Source: Streptomyces viridochromogenes
GTDB lineage: Bacteria > Actinomycetota > Actinomycetes > Streptomycetales > Streptomycetaceae
Direction: 5' to 3'
NCBI RefSeq assembly: GCF_001270495.1
Contig: NZ_LGUR01000151.1
Coordinates: 62,001-126,000 of the forward strand
Length of the DNA: 64,000 nt
Below, piece by piece: positions 16,683-25,072 of the stretch. The translations under genes were made by a program, and so were the position numbers. The notes below the pieces were generated by a model. That model was not told where the DNA came from. It was given only the letters and a program-made list of their open reading frames with translations, and did no database searches. Within the stretch, counting starts at the first letter, position 1. The number at the start of each line of letters is the position of its first letter.

Positions 16683-17126
16683 CTAGACCTCCACGCCCAG
16701 CATCCGCCGCAGCAGATCCCGCAAGGTCAGCCGCTGCTCCTCCGACAGCCCCGCCAGCGGCTCCCGGGCGAACCGCAGGGAGTCCCGCAGGCTGCGGGCC
16801 ACCCGCCGGCCCTCGTCCGTCGCCGCCGCCAGCTTCACGCGGCGGTCCGCCGGGTCCGGGCGCCGCTCCACCAGGCCCCGGGTCTCCAGGCGGTCCACGA
16901 TGCCGGTCACGTTCGACGGCTCGCAGCGCAGCCGCTGTGCCAGCTTCCGCATCGGCAGCGGCTCCAGCGACAGCAGGCTGAGCAGCCGCGCCTGCGCGCC
17001 GGTGAGCGCGTGCTCGGCGGCGGCCTCCTCGTACTCCTCGTGGTAGCGGGCCACGACGGAGCCGATGAGGTCGACGACCTCAAGGGTCAGCTCATCGGGG
17101 CGGCGGGTCTTGGACGGGGTGGCCAT
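16683..17126 (-). CDS. MarR family transcriptional regulator
   Basis: The protein has 147 residues and a winged-helix fold with recognition helix region LRCEPSNVTGIVDRLE and wing ERRPDPADRRVK. The only cysteine is in the recognition helix; the N-terminal redox cysteine of OhrR is absent, so peroxide sensing through that residue is not expected despite the nearby ohr gene. It is divergent from the NADPH oxidoreductase with a 113-bp gap carrying paired inverted repeats, the usual arrangement for a MarR repressor controlling itself and its neighbour. Confidence 0.9.
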   Translation of the reverse strand: MATPSKTRRPDELTLEVVDLIGSVVARYHEEYEEAAAEHALTGAQARLLSLLSLEPLPMRKLAQRLRCEPSNVTGIVDRLETRGLVERRPDPADRRVKLAAATDEGRRVARSLRDSLRFAREPLAGLSEEQRLTLRDLLRRMLGVEV

Positions 17127-17135
17127 GCTCTCAGG

Positions 17136-17198
17136 GTAACCCGGTTACTTGACATCATGAAATATTCAGGAGCATGGTTGTTTCAGATGCTTAAGTAA
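17136..17198. promoter_or_regulatory. Putative MarR operators between divergent genes
   Basis: The palindrome GTAACCCGGTTAC (17136-17148) is followed by an AT-rich stretch unusual for this DNA. Two 16-bp elements face each other: ACTT-N7-TGAAA (17148-17163) and TTTCA-N7-AAGT (17181-17196). TTGACA (17149-17154) could be a -35 box. I infer binding by the adjacent MarR protein. Confidence 0.55.
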
Positions 17199-17239
17199 AT
17201 GCACCCGTACCACCGCAGTACACCGGAAGGGCACCCCCC

Positions 17240-18238
17240 ATGATCAACCGCGAATGGCACCTCCTCTCCCGCCCCGTCGGCTGGCCCAAGGCCGAGGACT
17301 TCGCCCTGGTGGAGGCCGAGACGCCGACCCCCGGCGAGGGTCAGGTGCTCGTACGGAACAAGTACCTCTCCGTCGACCCGTACATGCGGGGACGCATGTC
17401 GTCGGCCAAGTCCTACGTCGCCCCCTTCGAGCTCGGCAAGGTCATGCAGGGCGGTGCCGTCGGCGAGGTCGTCGCCTCCAACGCCGAGGGCATCGCCGTC
17501 GGCGACCACGTCCTGCACTTCTTCGGCTGGCGCGAGTACGCCGCCGTGGACGCGAAGAACGCCGTCAAGGTCGACCCGGACGCCGCGCCCCTCTCCACCT
17601 ACCTCGGCGTCCTCGGCATGACCGGCCTCACCGCCTACGCCGGCCTGCTGCGCACCGCCTCCTTCAAGGAGGGCGACGTCGTCTTCGTCTCCGGCGCGGC
17701 CGGTGCCGTCGGCAGCCAGGTCGGCCAGATCGCCAAGCTCAAGGGTGCCTCCCGGGTCATCGGCTCCGCCGGGTCCGCCGAGAAGGTGAAGCTCCTCGTC
17801 GAGGAGTACGGCTTCGACGCCGCCTTCAACTACAAGGACGGCTCGGTGAGCGAGCAGCTGCGCGAGGCCGCCCCCGACGGCATCGACGTCTACTTCGACA
17901 ACGTCGGCGGCGACCACCTGGAGGCCGCCATCGGGCAGCTCAACACGCACGGCCGGATCGCCATCTGCGGCATGATCTCGGTCTACAACAACACCGAGCC
18001 CGCCCCCGGCCCGAAGAACCTCGCCCGCCTCATCGCGACCCGCGGCCGCATCGAGGGCCTGCTCGTCGGCGACCACTACGACTTCCAGCCGCAGTTCGTC
18101 CAGGAGGTCGGCCCCTGGGTCGCTTCCGGTCAGCTCAAGTACCGCGAGACCTTCGTGGAGGGCATCGAGAACAACCTGGAGGCGTTCCTCGGGGTCCTGC
18201 GCGGCGACAACACCGGGAAGATGATCGTCAAGCTCTGA
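17240..18238 (+). CDS. NADP-dependent oxidoreductase (zinc-free MDR family, curcumin/prostaglandin reductase-like)
   Basis: This 332-residue medium-chain dehydrogenase/reductase has the nucleotide-binding loop VSGAAGAVGS, the N-terminal substrate motif NKYLSVDPYMRGRM and a C-terminal ENNLEAFLGVLRGDNTGKM, all typical of the leukotriene B4 12-hydroxydehydrogenase-like branch. It lacks the Cys/His ligands of zinc alcohol dehydrogenases. The expected reaction is NADPH-dependent reduction of alpha,beta-unsaturated carbonyls, fitting a detoxification role. The ATG at 17240 follows GGAAGGG. It is probably controlled by the divergent MarR gene. Confidence 0.92.
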   Translation: MINREWHLLSRPVGWPKAEDFALVEAETPTPGEGQVLVRNKYLSVDPYMRGRMSSAKSYVAPFELGKVMQGGAVGEVVASNAEGIAVGDHVLHFFGWREYAAVDAKNAVKVDPDAAPLSTYLGVLGMTGLTAYAGLLRTASFKEGDVVFVSGAAGAVGSQVGQIAKLKGASRVIGSAGSAEKVKLLVEEYGFDAAFNYKDGSVSEQLREAAPDGIDVYFDNVGGDHLEAAIGQLNTHGRIAICGMISVYNNTEPAPGPKNLARLIATRGRIEGLLVGDHYDFQPQFVQEVGPWVASGQLKYRETFVEGIENNLEAFLGVLRGDNTGKMIVKL

Positions 18239-18345
18239 CGCCCTCGGCCGTCTACTACGGCTTTCCGGTATGCGGTAACTTCTTTCCGAAACCGTCGTCG
18301 ATCGTGGGCGCGAGTCGCGGCGGACCGAGGAGGAGAAGACACCCC

Positions 18346-18765
18346 ATGTCCATCCAGCAGACCGACGTCCTCTACACGGCCGTCGCCACCGCCGAGAACG
18401 GTCGCGACGGCCGGGTCGCCACCGACGACGGCAAGCTCGACGTCGTCGTGAACCCGCCCAAGGAGATGGGCGGCAGCGGCGCCGGCACCAACCCCGAGCA
18501 GCTGTTCGCGGCCGGCTACAGCGCCTGCTTCCAGGGCGCCCTGGGCGTCGTCGCCCGCCAGGAGCAGGCCGACGTCTCCGGCTCGACCGTCACCGCGAAG
18601 GTCGGCATCGGCAAGAACGACGACGGCTTCGGCGTCATCGTCGAGATCTCCGCCGCGATCCCGAACGTCGACGCGGACACCGCCAAGGGCCTCATTGAGA
18701 AGGCCCACCAGGTCTGCCCGTACTCGAAGGCGACCCGCGGCAACATCACGGTGACGCTGGTCTGA
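18346..18765 (+). CDS. ohr: Organic hydroperoxide resistance protein (Ohr/OsmC family)
   Basis: The protein has 139 residues. Its two redox cysteines are Cys61 (AGYSACFQGAL) and Cys124 (HQVCPYSKATRGN), the catalytic pair of the Ohr thiol peroxidase that reduces organic hydroperoxides. The length is normal for the family. The ATG at 18346 has GAGGAGGAGAAG upstream. It lies 107 bp after the oxidoreductase in the same direction and may be read through from it or have its own promoter. No OhrR with an N-terminal cysteine is visible nearby. Confidence 0.93.
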   Translation: MSIQQTDVLYTAVATAENGRDGRVATDDGKLDVVVNPPKEMGGSGAGTNPEQLFAAGYSACFQGALGVVARQEQADVSGSTVTAKVGIGKNDDGFGVIVEISAAIPNVDADTAKGLIEKAHQVCPYSKATRGNITVTLV

Positions 18766-18802
18766 GCCGTGACGACTGACTGACAAGTTCGTTGCCACGG
18801 CG

Positions 18803-18835
18803 GAGGCCGCACCCCTGGACGTGGGGTGCGGCCTC
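18803..18835. terminator. Bidirectional hairpin terminator
   Basis: A perfect 13-bp stem GAGGCCGCACCCC / GGGGTGCGGCCTC with a 7-nt loop lies between the converging ohr and serine hydrolase genes. Confidence 0.8.
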
Positions 18836-18879
18836 TCCCGCGTCGGGCGCACGCCCGAGCTATCAGGCGTCGCCCAGGG

Positions 18880-20037
18880 TCAGCCCGCCCGCGCCGCCGA
18901 ATGCACCGCCCGCACGAACCGCTCGTTCTCCGGCGCCGCCCCGCCAGGGAACGCGCACCGCCGGCGGGTATAGCCGTACGCCAGACCGCCGCGGGGATCC
19001 GCGAAGCCCTGGGAGCCGCCGATGCCGCTGTGGCCGAAGGTGCCGGCCCCCAGGAACGGGTACCAGGGGTCCGCCGTCGCCTGGAAGCCGAGGCCGTACG
19101 ACCGGTGGGCCCGCGTCACCAGGTCGTACCCGCTCGAATGGATCTGCCCGACCTCGGCGATCGTGTCCGGCTTCAGCAGCGGGGGCCGCCCGTCCAGCTC
19201 GCTGATCGCCGCCGCGTACATCCCGGCGAGCCCGCGCGCGGACGCGACACCGCCCGCCGACGCGGGCCCGGCCGCGCGCACGGCACGGGAGTTGGGGTAG
19301 TCCACCAGCTCGCCCGGATCCGGGACATGCGTGTTGAACGCGATCGACGACAGGGTGTGCGGCCCCTGCGGCACCGCGTCCAGCACCGCCCGCTGCTCCG
19401 GCGTCGGCGCCATCGGCTGCGCGGAGCGGAAGCGGGGCTCCAGCTCCTCGGGCAGCCCGAGGTGGAAGTCCAGCCCGTACGGCGCCCGCACCCGCTCCTC
19501 GTACACCTCCTGGAGCGTCCGGCCGGTGGCACGCCGTACGACCTCACCGGTCAGCGCGCCGATGACGAGCGCGTGATAGCCGAAGGCCGTGCCGGGGCGC
19601 CAGAACGGCCGCTGGTCGGCGAGCCGCTCGGCGATCGCGCGGTCGTCGGCCAGCTCGTCCTCGGTGAACCCGGCGTCCAGCCCGACCAGCCCGGCCCGGT
19701 GGGCGAGCAGATCGCGCAGGGTCAGCGCCCCCTTGCCCTCGGCCCCGAACTCCGGCCAGTAGTACGTCACTTTGCGGTCCGGTTCGAGCGTCCCCTCCTG
19801 CACGAGAAGCGCGACCACCAGGTGCGCGGCGCCCTTGGTGGAGGAGAACACGCCGTAGAGGGAGCCGGGCTCGCACCCGTCACCGGCCCACAGGTCGACG
19901 ACCTTGCGGCCGTGCGCATACGCGCACAACTGCCCCTCATAGTCGGGCGGTTCTCCCGTCACGAAGGCGGCGAACTCCTCCCGTACCGCTTCGAAGCCCG
20001 CCGCGACCGTGCCATGGACGGCGATCTCCTGCGTCAT
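18880..20037 (-). CDS. Serine hydrolase (beta-lactamase/family VIII esterase fold)
   Basis: This 385-residue beta-lactamase-fold protein has the nucleophile motif S-x-x-K in FSSTKGAAHL, the tyrosine motif in FGYHALVIGAL, and a C-terminal FGHSGIGGSQ in the position of the KTG motif. The pattern is that of class C-like esterases (EstB, family VIII) rather than true beta-lactamases. There is no signal peptide, so it is cytoplasmic. The ATG at 20037 has GAGGAGCGCGG upstream. The substrate is unknown. Confidence 0.9.
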   Translation of the reverse strand: MTQEIAVHGTVAAGFEAVREEFAAFVTGEPPDYEGQLCAYAHGRKVVDLWAGDGCEPGSLYGVFSSTKGAAHLVVALLVQEGTLEPDRKVTYYWPEFGAEGKGALTLRDLLAHRAGLVGLDAGFTEDELADDRAIAERLADQRPFWRPGTAFGYHALVIGALTGEVVRRATGRTLQEVYEERVRAPYGLDFHLGLPEELEPRFRSAQPMAPTPEQRAVLDAVPQGPHTLSSIAFNTHVPDPGELVDYPNSRAVRAAGPASAGGVASARGLAGMYAAAISELDGRPPLLKPDTIAEVGQIHSSGYDLVTRAHRSYGLGFQATADPWYPFLGAGTFGHSGIGGSQGFADPRGGLAYGYTRRRCAFPGGAAPENERFVRAVHSAARAG

Positions 20038-20060
20038 CCGCGCTCCTCACCCTCAACGCA

Positions 20061-20096
20061 GAGGCGGGAGCCAGTCGCACTGACTCCCGCCCTCTC
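20061..20096 (-). terminator. Hairpin terminator after the small secreted protein gene
   Basis: AGAGGCGGGAG pairs with CTCCCGCCCTCT (one bulged base) around a short internal AGTC/GACT stem, 37 bp past the stop of the minus-strand gene at 20133. Confidence 0.6.
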
Positions 20097-20132
20097 GCTC
20101 ACCGACTACCGGACCAGCTCGTGCCGTCCGGA

Positions 20133-20552
20133 CTAGGCGACCACATCAGCGTAGGCGCCGCAGGTGTCCGCATAGATGGTTCCATTGTTCGTGAGGCAGA
20201 CGTGGAAGTGGACCACAGCCCCCTCGGGGAACGACTTGTCAAACGTCTTGTAGCTGGTGCTGTAACCGCTGGTGTTCCACAGCTGGCCTTCCCCGGAGCC
20301 CCCGCTGGTGATGGACCACTCCAGCACGACCCCCCTGCCGTCCTCCCGGTTGTCCCGCACGCCGAATATCTCGCCCTCCGGCTGGAAGTAGCCACTACCG
20401 TCATTCGCCTTGGGGCCCCAGTGGGCCGCCTTGGTCCATGCGTACGCCTTGTCGGCAGCCGTGGCGGGCGAAACGGACGCAACGGTGACACCGACCAAGC
20501 CCAGTACTACCGCCGACGCGCCAAGGGCGTTTCGGAGCCTCGCAGTCAGCAA
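20133..20552 (-). CDS. Small secreted protein, unknown function
   Basis: The protein has 139 residues and a clear Sec signal peptide (LGASAVVLGLVGVTVASVSPATA, cleavage after ATA near residue 32). The mature part is about 107 residues, rich in Gly/Tyr/Trp, with two cysteines (HVCLTNN and ADTCGAY) likely to form a disulfide. The start is TTG at 20552, supported by GAGGAGG 4 nt upstream; no ATG or GTG is in place. It uses more A/T-ending codons than its neighbours, which could indicate recent acquisition. I do not recognise a domain. Confidence 0.8.
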   Translation of the reverse strand: MLTARLRNALGASAVVLGLVGVTVASVSPATAADKAYAWTKAAHWGPKANDGSGYFQPEGEIFGVRDNREDGRGVVLEWSITSGGSGEGQLWNTSGYSTSYKTFDKSFPEGAVVHFHVCLTNNGTIYADTCGAYADVVA

Positions 20553-20600
20553 TGTTCCTCCTCAGTCACGACATTCTCTGTCGTGCATTCCACACCACCC

Positions 20601-23192
20601 TCACCTGTTGGGCAAGCGCTTTCTTGAGGTGTCGATGGTGTGTGCCATGGCGAGCAACGCCCGTGCCACCTGGGTGAATTCGCCCTTGGGGTGGTCTCGG
20701 AAGAGCGGCTCGGTGCCGAACAGCACCGCGTGCGGGCCGCTGACGACCGATGCCTGTCCCGCCGCGTTCGTGGGCCCGCCCGTGCCGTCGTCCAGCGGGC
20801 GCCAGTGCCCGGAGAGGAGGGGGTTGCCGGTCGCGTACCGCTGCTCGGCCCTGACGCTCGGGCCGAGGTCGGTGAACCAGAGCGGTGCGTATACGAAGCC
20901 GTGGTCGGAGGCTCCGGCGGTGACGCCGCCGCCCGAATTCACCACCCGAACCACCCCGTTCGCGTCCCCGTTGCCCTCGACCGGCTTCACGGCCAGCAGT
21001 GCGGCCGCCGCGTTGAGCGCGGCACCGGTGGCACCCCGGCCGACAAGGCCGTGTCGGCCGAGGAAAGTGCCGAGGGCGGTGCGGGCGGCGGGGTTCAGGT
21101 CGTCATGCTCCAGGCCCGCCGACACGAACAGCACGTCCGTCGACGACCAGTCGAACCCGGCGTTGAGCACGTCCGTCGAGACCGGCGTGACCTCGAAGTT
21201 CATCTCCCGCAGCGCGAACAGCTCACCCGCGGTGACGGCGGCGGCGACCCGGGTGCGCTGGAGCGGGACCGTGCCGGTGAGCCGCGTCGCGTGGAAGGCA
21301 ACGTCGTACCGGCGGGCGGCCTCCCTGGCCTGCCGCCGTGCCGAGCCCGGCACGATCGCGCTGCCGTCGGCGGCCCGGCGCGCCTCGACGCCCTCACGCA
21401 GCAGGGAGTTGAGCGCGGCGACCTCGTTCGGGTCGTCGAGCCGCAGCCGGAGGTCGCCGCGCGGGGCGACGTACGCGACGGGGGACGCCGCCCGGACCGG
21501 GCGCAGGACACCGCCGTACGGCATGCCCGGCAGGATCTCCACCGGCGCGCCCCACAGCCGGCCGAGGCTCCAGCCGGAGATGTCGTACATCGCGGAGACC
21601 TTGTCGCTGATGTCCCGCCCGTCCGCGAGGAGCGCGTTCGCGAGCCCGCGCTTGGGCTGGCGCATGTCGACGACGTACGAGCCCTCGGCGTACGGCCGTC
21701 CGCCGAGCCGGAAGGAGTGGCTCGCGCGGGTGACCCGCACGTCGTTGGCGAGGAGGTGGTCGACGAGCCGGGCGGCGGCCGTGGCCGGGCGCCGGGTGCC
21801 GGCCGGGATGACGTAGGCGCGGGGGAAGGCGGTCGTGTAGACGTCCTCGGGGCCGATGCCGGGGACGCCCGGGACGGTCTCCGCCGACACCGGCACCTGC
21901 GCGGCGCCCGCGGCTCCCCGCCGGAAGACCTCGATCTGGTCGGCGACGAGCGAGGCGTGCCTCGACCGCACGAAGTCGAGGGTGGCCCGCAGGGCGGCCC
22001 CGGCGACGTCGACGTTGATCGCGGACCGGCGGCGCAGCTCGGTGACGGGCAGGGTGTCGTACGCGCGGTTGTTCACCGTCAGCGGGATCTCCACCGTGTG
22101 CGCCGCGACCGTGCCGTGGAAGGCCGCGTACTGCGGGGTGAAGATCGGCGGCCAGTCGTCCCAGCCCTCCTCCTGGTCCCGGAACGGGATCTGCGCGGGC
22201 TGCACGCCGTCCCCGGCGGGCGTGTAACCGAGGCCGTTGACGGCGGCCTCCATGCCGAGGGCGTTGGCGTAGGTGTTCTTCAGGAACAGGTCGTACTCGT
22301 AGTTCTCGCCGTGCGGGGGAGTGGTGGGCTCGATGAGGGTGCCGTTGACATAGCCGTGCAGGTCGAGCATGACGGCCGGCTGCTTGGCGACCATGATCTG
22401 CCGCATCGCCCGCACCTCGGGCTGCGAGGCGGTGACGAAGTCCCGGTTCATGTCGAAGCCGTTGGCGTTCGTGCGGGTGCCCGCGATACGGCCGTCCGGG
22501 TTGGCCGTGATGTTGAAGTACAGGCGGCTGCGGGAGAGCAGGTCGCGCGTCGCGGCGTCCTTGGCCGTGGCGAGCCGCTCGATGAGCCTGAGGGAGGCAT
22601 CGGTGCCCTCCCACTCGTTGCCGTGGATGTTGTTGTTGAGGAAGACCGGGGCCTTGTAAGTCCGTTTGATCTCCGGGGACTTGGCGGCCAGGGCGGGCGC
22701 CTGCTCGATGAGCTCGCGCATCCGCGCCTGGGCGCGGGCCTGGCGGGCGGTCTCGGGGGCGGTCACGGTGACGAGATAGAGCCGGTGCCCGCCGGCCGAG
22801 CGCCCCGCGACCTCGACGCTCACGCGGTCGCCGAGGGCCTGGAGCGCGTTCAGCTTCGGCGCGATGGCGTGGTACGGGGTGAGGCCCAGCTTGAGGGACT
22901 TGTCGACCGGGTTCTCGGGGTCGGGGGTGAGGACATGCCGACGGGGGTAGCCGCGGCTGTCGTCACCGAGCGCTGCCTCCGCCTCCGGTGCGGCCCCAGC
23001 GCCGGTGAGGGCTCGCTGGGCCGCACTCAAGGGCGCCCGCGCCGCCTGCTGGTCGAGCGCGGCTTCCCGGTGGACCGGGGGCCGGGGTTCCGCCGCGGCG
23101 GCGTTCGGACCGAGGAGCAGGGAGCCCGCCGTGGTGACGGCGAGGGCGATGAGTGGAACGGGTCTCGCAGGAACGGTTCTCGTGATGCGCAC
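20601..23192 (-). CDS. Secreted M14 family zinc carboxypeptidase
   Basis: The protein has 863 residues with a Sec signal peptide (VPLIALAVTTAGSLLLGPNAAAA). The M14 domain shows the zinc ligands in NIHGNEWEG (H-x-x-E), the substrate region NPDGRIAGTRTNANGFDMNRDF and the third His in LDLHGY; AAHTVEIPLT probably carries the catalytic Glu. A C-terminal region of about 400 residues looks like a glutamine-amidotransferase-like accessory fold. It should remove C-terminal residues from peptides outside the cell. The GTG at 23192 is supported by GAGGAGG 5 nt upstream. The small secreted gene follows 48 bp downstream on the same strand. Confidence 0.92.
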   Translation of the reverse strand: MRITRTVPARPVPLIALAVTTAGSLLLGPNAAAAEPRPPVHREAALDQQAARAPLSAAQRALTGAGAAPEAEAALGDDSRGYPRRHVLTPDPENPVDKSLKLGLTPYHAIAPKLNALQALGDRVSVEVAGRSAGGHRLYLVTVTAPETARQARAQARMRELIEQAPALAAKSPEIKRTYKAPVFLNNNIHGNEWEGTDASLRLIERLATAKDAATRDLLSRSRLYFNITANPDGRIAGTRTNANGFDMNRDFVTASQPEVRAMRQIMVAKQPAVMLDLHGYVNGTLIEPTTPPHGENYEYDLFLKNTYANALGMEAAVNGLGYTPAGDGVQPAQIPFRDQEEGWDDWPPIFTPQYAAFHGTVAAHTVEIPLTVNNRAYDTLPVTELRRRSAINVDVAGAALRATLDFVRSRHASLVADQIEVFRRGAAGAAQVPVSAETVPGVPGIGPEDVYTTAFPRAYVIPAGTRRPATAAARLVDHLLANDVRVTRASHSFRLGGRPYAEGSYVVDMRQPKRGLANALLADGRDISDKVSAMYDISGWSLGRLWGAPVEILPGMPYGGVLRPVRAASPVAYVAPRGDLRLRLDDPNEVAALNSLLREGVEARRAADGSAIVPGSARRQAREAARRYDVAFHATRLTGTVPLQRTRVAAAVTAGELFALREMNFEVTPVSTDVLNAGFDWSSTDVLFVSAGLEHDDLNPAARTALGTFLGRHGLVGRGATGAALNAAAALLAVKPVEGNGDANGVVRVVNSGGGVTAGASDHGFVYAPLWFTDLGPSVRAEQRYATGNPLLSGHWRPLDDGTGGPTNAAGQASVVSGPHAVLFGTEPLFRDHPKGEFTQVARALLAMAHTIDTSRKRLPNR

Positions 23193-23384
23193 GCGTACCT
23201 CCTCGAAACTTCCAAAGATCGGTACGGCGAGGTGTACCTGTTCGACTCAACCGCAACAAGAGGGAGTTGGTGTCACGGATGCCCCGGATGGCCCATGCGG
23301 GGGCCTCCGGGCGGGCATGCGGCATGGCAGGCGCGGAGCGACGGGAGCGGCTGGGGGCCGGATGCGGAGGATGCATGGTGTCCA

Positions 23385-24078
23385 AACGCGACCTGCGAAG
23401 TGCCCGAGGCAGAGCCGAATACCGAGCCGGTGGACTTCCTCGGTGCCGACCTGGGGATCGTGAACATCGCCACCACGTCCGACGGCGAGATCATGGCTGG
23501 TCGTGAGCTGAACCGTATCCGCGCCCGGGAGCGGAACCTGCGGACGAAGCTGCAGAAGAAGAACACCCCATCCACCAAACGCCGGTTGAAGAAGCGCAGG
23601 CGCGAGGAAGCGCGGCGGGCGAAGGACATCAACCACAAGATCGCGAAGCATGTGGTGGCCGAGGCAGAACGCACCCGGTCGCGGAATCGCCCTGGAAGAC
23701 CTGACGGGCATCCGCGAGCGGGTACGGCTTCGAAAGCCCCAACGGGCCACCCACTCCAGCTGGTCCTTTGCCCAGCTGGGTCAGTTCATCGCGTACAAGG
23801 CCCGGAAAGCAGGGGTACCGGTGGTGCACGTCGATCCGGCGTACACCTCCCGCACCTGTGCCGAATGCGGCCACGTCGACAAGGCAAACCGGGTCAGTCA
23901 GGCCTGGATCGCATGCCGGAACTGCGGCGTCGTTGCGCACGGGGACCGGAACGGCTCCCCCTGTCAGCGGCCCCTGCCCCATCACCGGAGCACACACGCC
24001 GGAGTGGGGCTGGACGCAAGCGCAGCATCATCGCCAGTGATGCCCGCTGTGCAAGCCCAGAGCTCGAACGCCCGGTAG
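23385..24078 (+). pseudogene. tnpB: Degenerate IS605-family tnpB (OrfB) remnant
   Basis: This is the C-terminal half of a TnpB/OrfB protein: the RuvC-I motif FLGADLGIVNIA, a Lys/Arg-rich helical region, GIALEDLTGIRERVR (RuvC-II) and the zinc ribbon (CAECGHV... CRNCGVV) with HGDRN (RuvC-III). About the first 190 residues are missing. A single extra base near 23673 shifts the frame between AEAERT and GRGIALEDL. After DRNGS the original frame resumes at APAPSPEHTRRSGAG, implying a small deletion near 23955-23965. No terminal hairpins or TnpA partner are visible. It cannot make a functional nuclease. Confidence 0.88.
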
Positions 24079-24138
24079 TCGACCAGCGTCCACAAGGGCG
24101 CACGCTACCGGCCATGACCCGACCGATAGAGTTCGGCC

Positions 24139-24954
24139 ATGCGTGATCTCCGGGCAGGTCTGACGTATCTCCTCAGGGGCCAGCGATGGGTGGCCCGGCA
24201 CGGCAAGCAGTACGGCTTCGGGCTGATCCCGGGCCTGATCACCCTGGTGCTCTACGCGGCCGCCCTGGTCGCGCTCGCGCTCTGGGGAGAGGACTTCGTG
24301 TCCTGGGCGACGCCGTTCGCCGACGACTGGTCGAGCCCCTGGCAGGGCCTCTTCCGCGGCTTCCTCACCGCCGTCCTGTTCGCCCTGGGCCTGCTTCTCT
24401 CAGTGGTCACCTTCACCGCGGTCACGCTCCTGGTCGGCCAGCCCTTCTACGAGAACCTCTCCGAGAAGGTCGACCGGGACGTCTCCCCGGACGGCACCGC
24501 CCCCGAGTCCGGCCTGCCGCTCTGGCGCGAGCTGTGGATCTCGGGCCGCGACAGCCTGCGGATCGTGCTGCGCGCCGCCGTGTGGGGCGTGCTGCTCTTC
24601 GCCCTCGGCTTCATCCCGGTCGTCGGCCAGACGGTCGTACCGGTCGCCGGTGTCGTCGTCACCGGCTTCTTCCTCACCGAGGAGCTCACGGCGGTCGCCC
24701 TCCAGCGCCGCCGCGTCGAACTCCGTGACCGGCTCGCCCTCCTCCGCTCCCGCAAGACCCTGGTCTGGGGCTTCGGCACGCCCCTCGCCGCGGCCTTCCT
24801 GGTGCCGTTCGTCGCGGTGTTCCTGATGCCGGGGGCGGTCGCCGGGGCGACGCTGATGGCGAGGGAGCTGCTGGGGGAGGAGACCAAGGAGGGGCGGGAC
24901 GAGGGTTCGCTGCCCAGCGCCGGTCCGGACACTCTCAGCCCGTCCGGCGTTTGA
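24139..24954 (+). CDS. EI24 domain-containing membrane protein (CysZ-like)
   Basis: The protein has 271 residues with four to five hydrophobic segments (GLIPGLITLVLYAAALVALAL, FLTAVLFALGLLLSVVTFTAV and others) and the Etoposide-induced 2.4/CysZ family layout, including the VGQPFYENLSEKVDR loop. CysZ proteins permeate sulfate; the actinobacterial branch is not characterised. The start is the ATG at 24139 and the N-terminus (LRAGLTYLLRGQRWV) is typical of the family. The last residues (TLSPSGV) and the stop codon are encoded by an interspersed repeat that begins at 24938, so the original C-terminus may have been altered. Confidence 0.87.
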   Translation: MRDLRAGLTYLLRGQRWVARHGKQYGFGLIPGLITLVLYAAALVALALWGEDFVSWATPFADDWSSPWQGLFRGFLTAVLFALGLLLSVVTFTAVTLLVGQPFYENLSEKVDRDVSPDGTAPESGLPLWRELWISGRDSLRIVLRAAVWGVLLFALGFIPVVGQTVVPVAGVVVTGFFLTEELTAVALQRRRVELRDRLALLRSRKTLVWGFGTPLAAAFLVPFVAVFLMPGAVAGATLMARELLGEETKEGRDEGSLPSAGPDTLSPSGV

Positions 24955-25040
24955 GGACGAGGCCCTTCGGGCCGAAGCGGGGGAAGCGAGGTCCGGGGGC
25001 GGCAGCCCTCAGGGAGGGGAAGGATAGGGGCGGCGGGGCG
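24938..25040. repeat. Interspersed repeat (GTCCGGCGTTTGAGGACGAG type), copy 1
   Basis: AGCCCGTCCGGCGTTTGAGG and the following GACGAGGCCC...GGGCCGAAGCGGGG also occur at 37598. It contains the hairpin GGCCCTTCGGGCC and lies between converging genes, so it may act as a terminator. It supplies the stop codon of the EI24 gene. Confidence 0.75.
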
Positions 25041-25072
25041 GAAACCCCCGACGCCCGCGCCGACCCGACTGC

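Noticed and set aside
13861..16686. Plus-strand open frame of 958 codons opposite the LuxR regulator
   Set aside because: It is a compositional shadow; the minus strand shows intact Walker motifs and a LuxR helix-turn-helix.
16683..17126. The MarR gene as ohrR
   Set aside because: The N-terminal redox cysteine typical of OhrR is missing, and the gene faces an oxidoreductase rather than ohr directly.
20640..24146. A plus-strand open frame of about 1170 codons over the carboxypeptidase
   Set aside because: It is antisense to the M14 carboxypeptidase, with Arg/Gly/Val-rich composition and no domain; only the part after about 23385 is real and belongs to the tnpB fossil.
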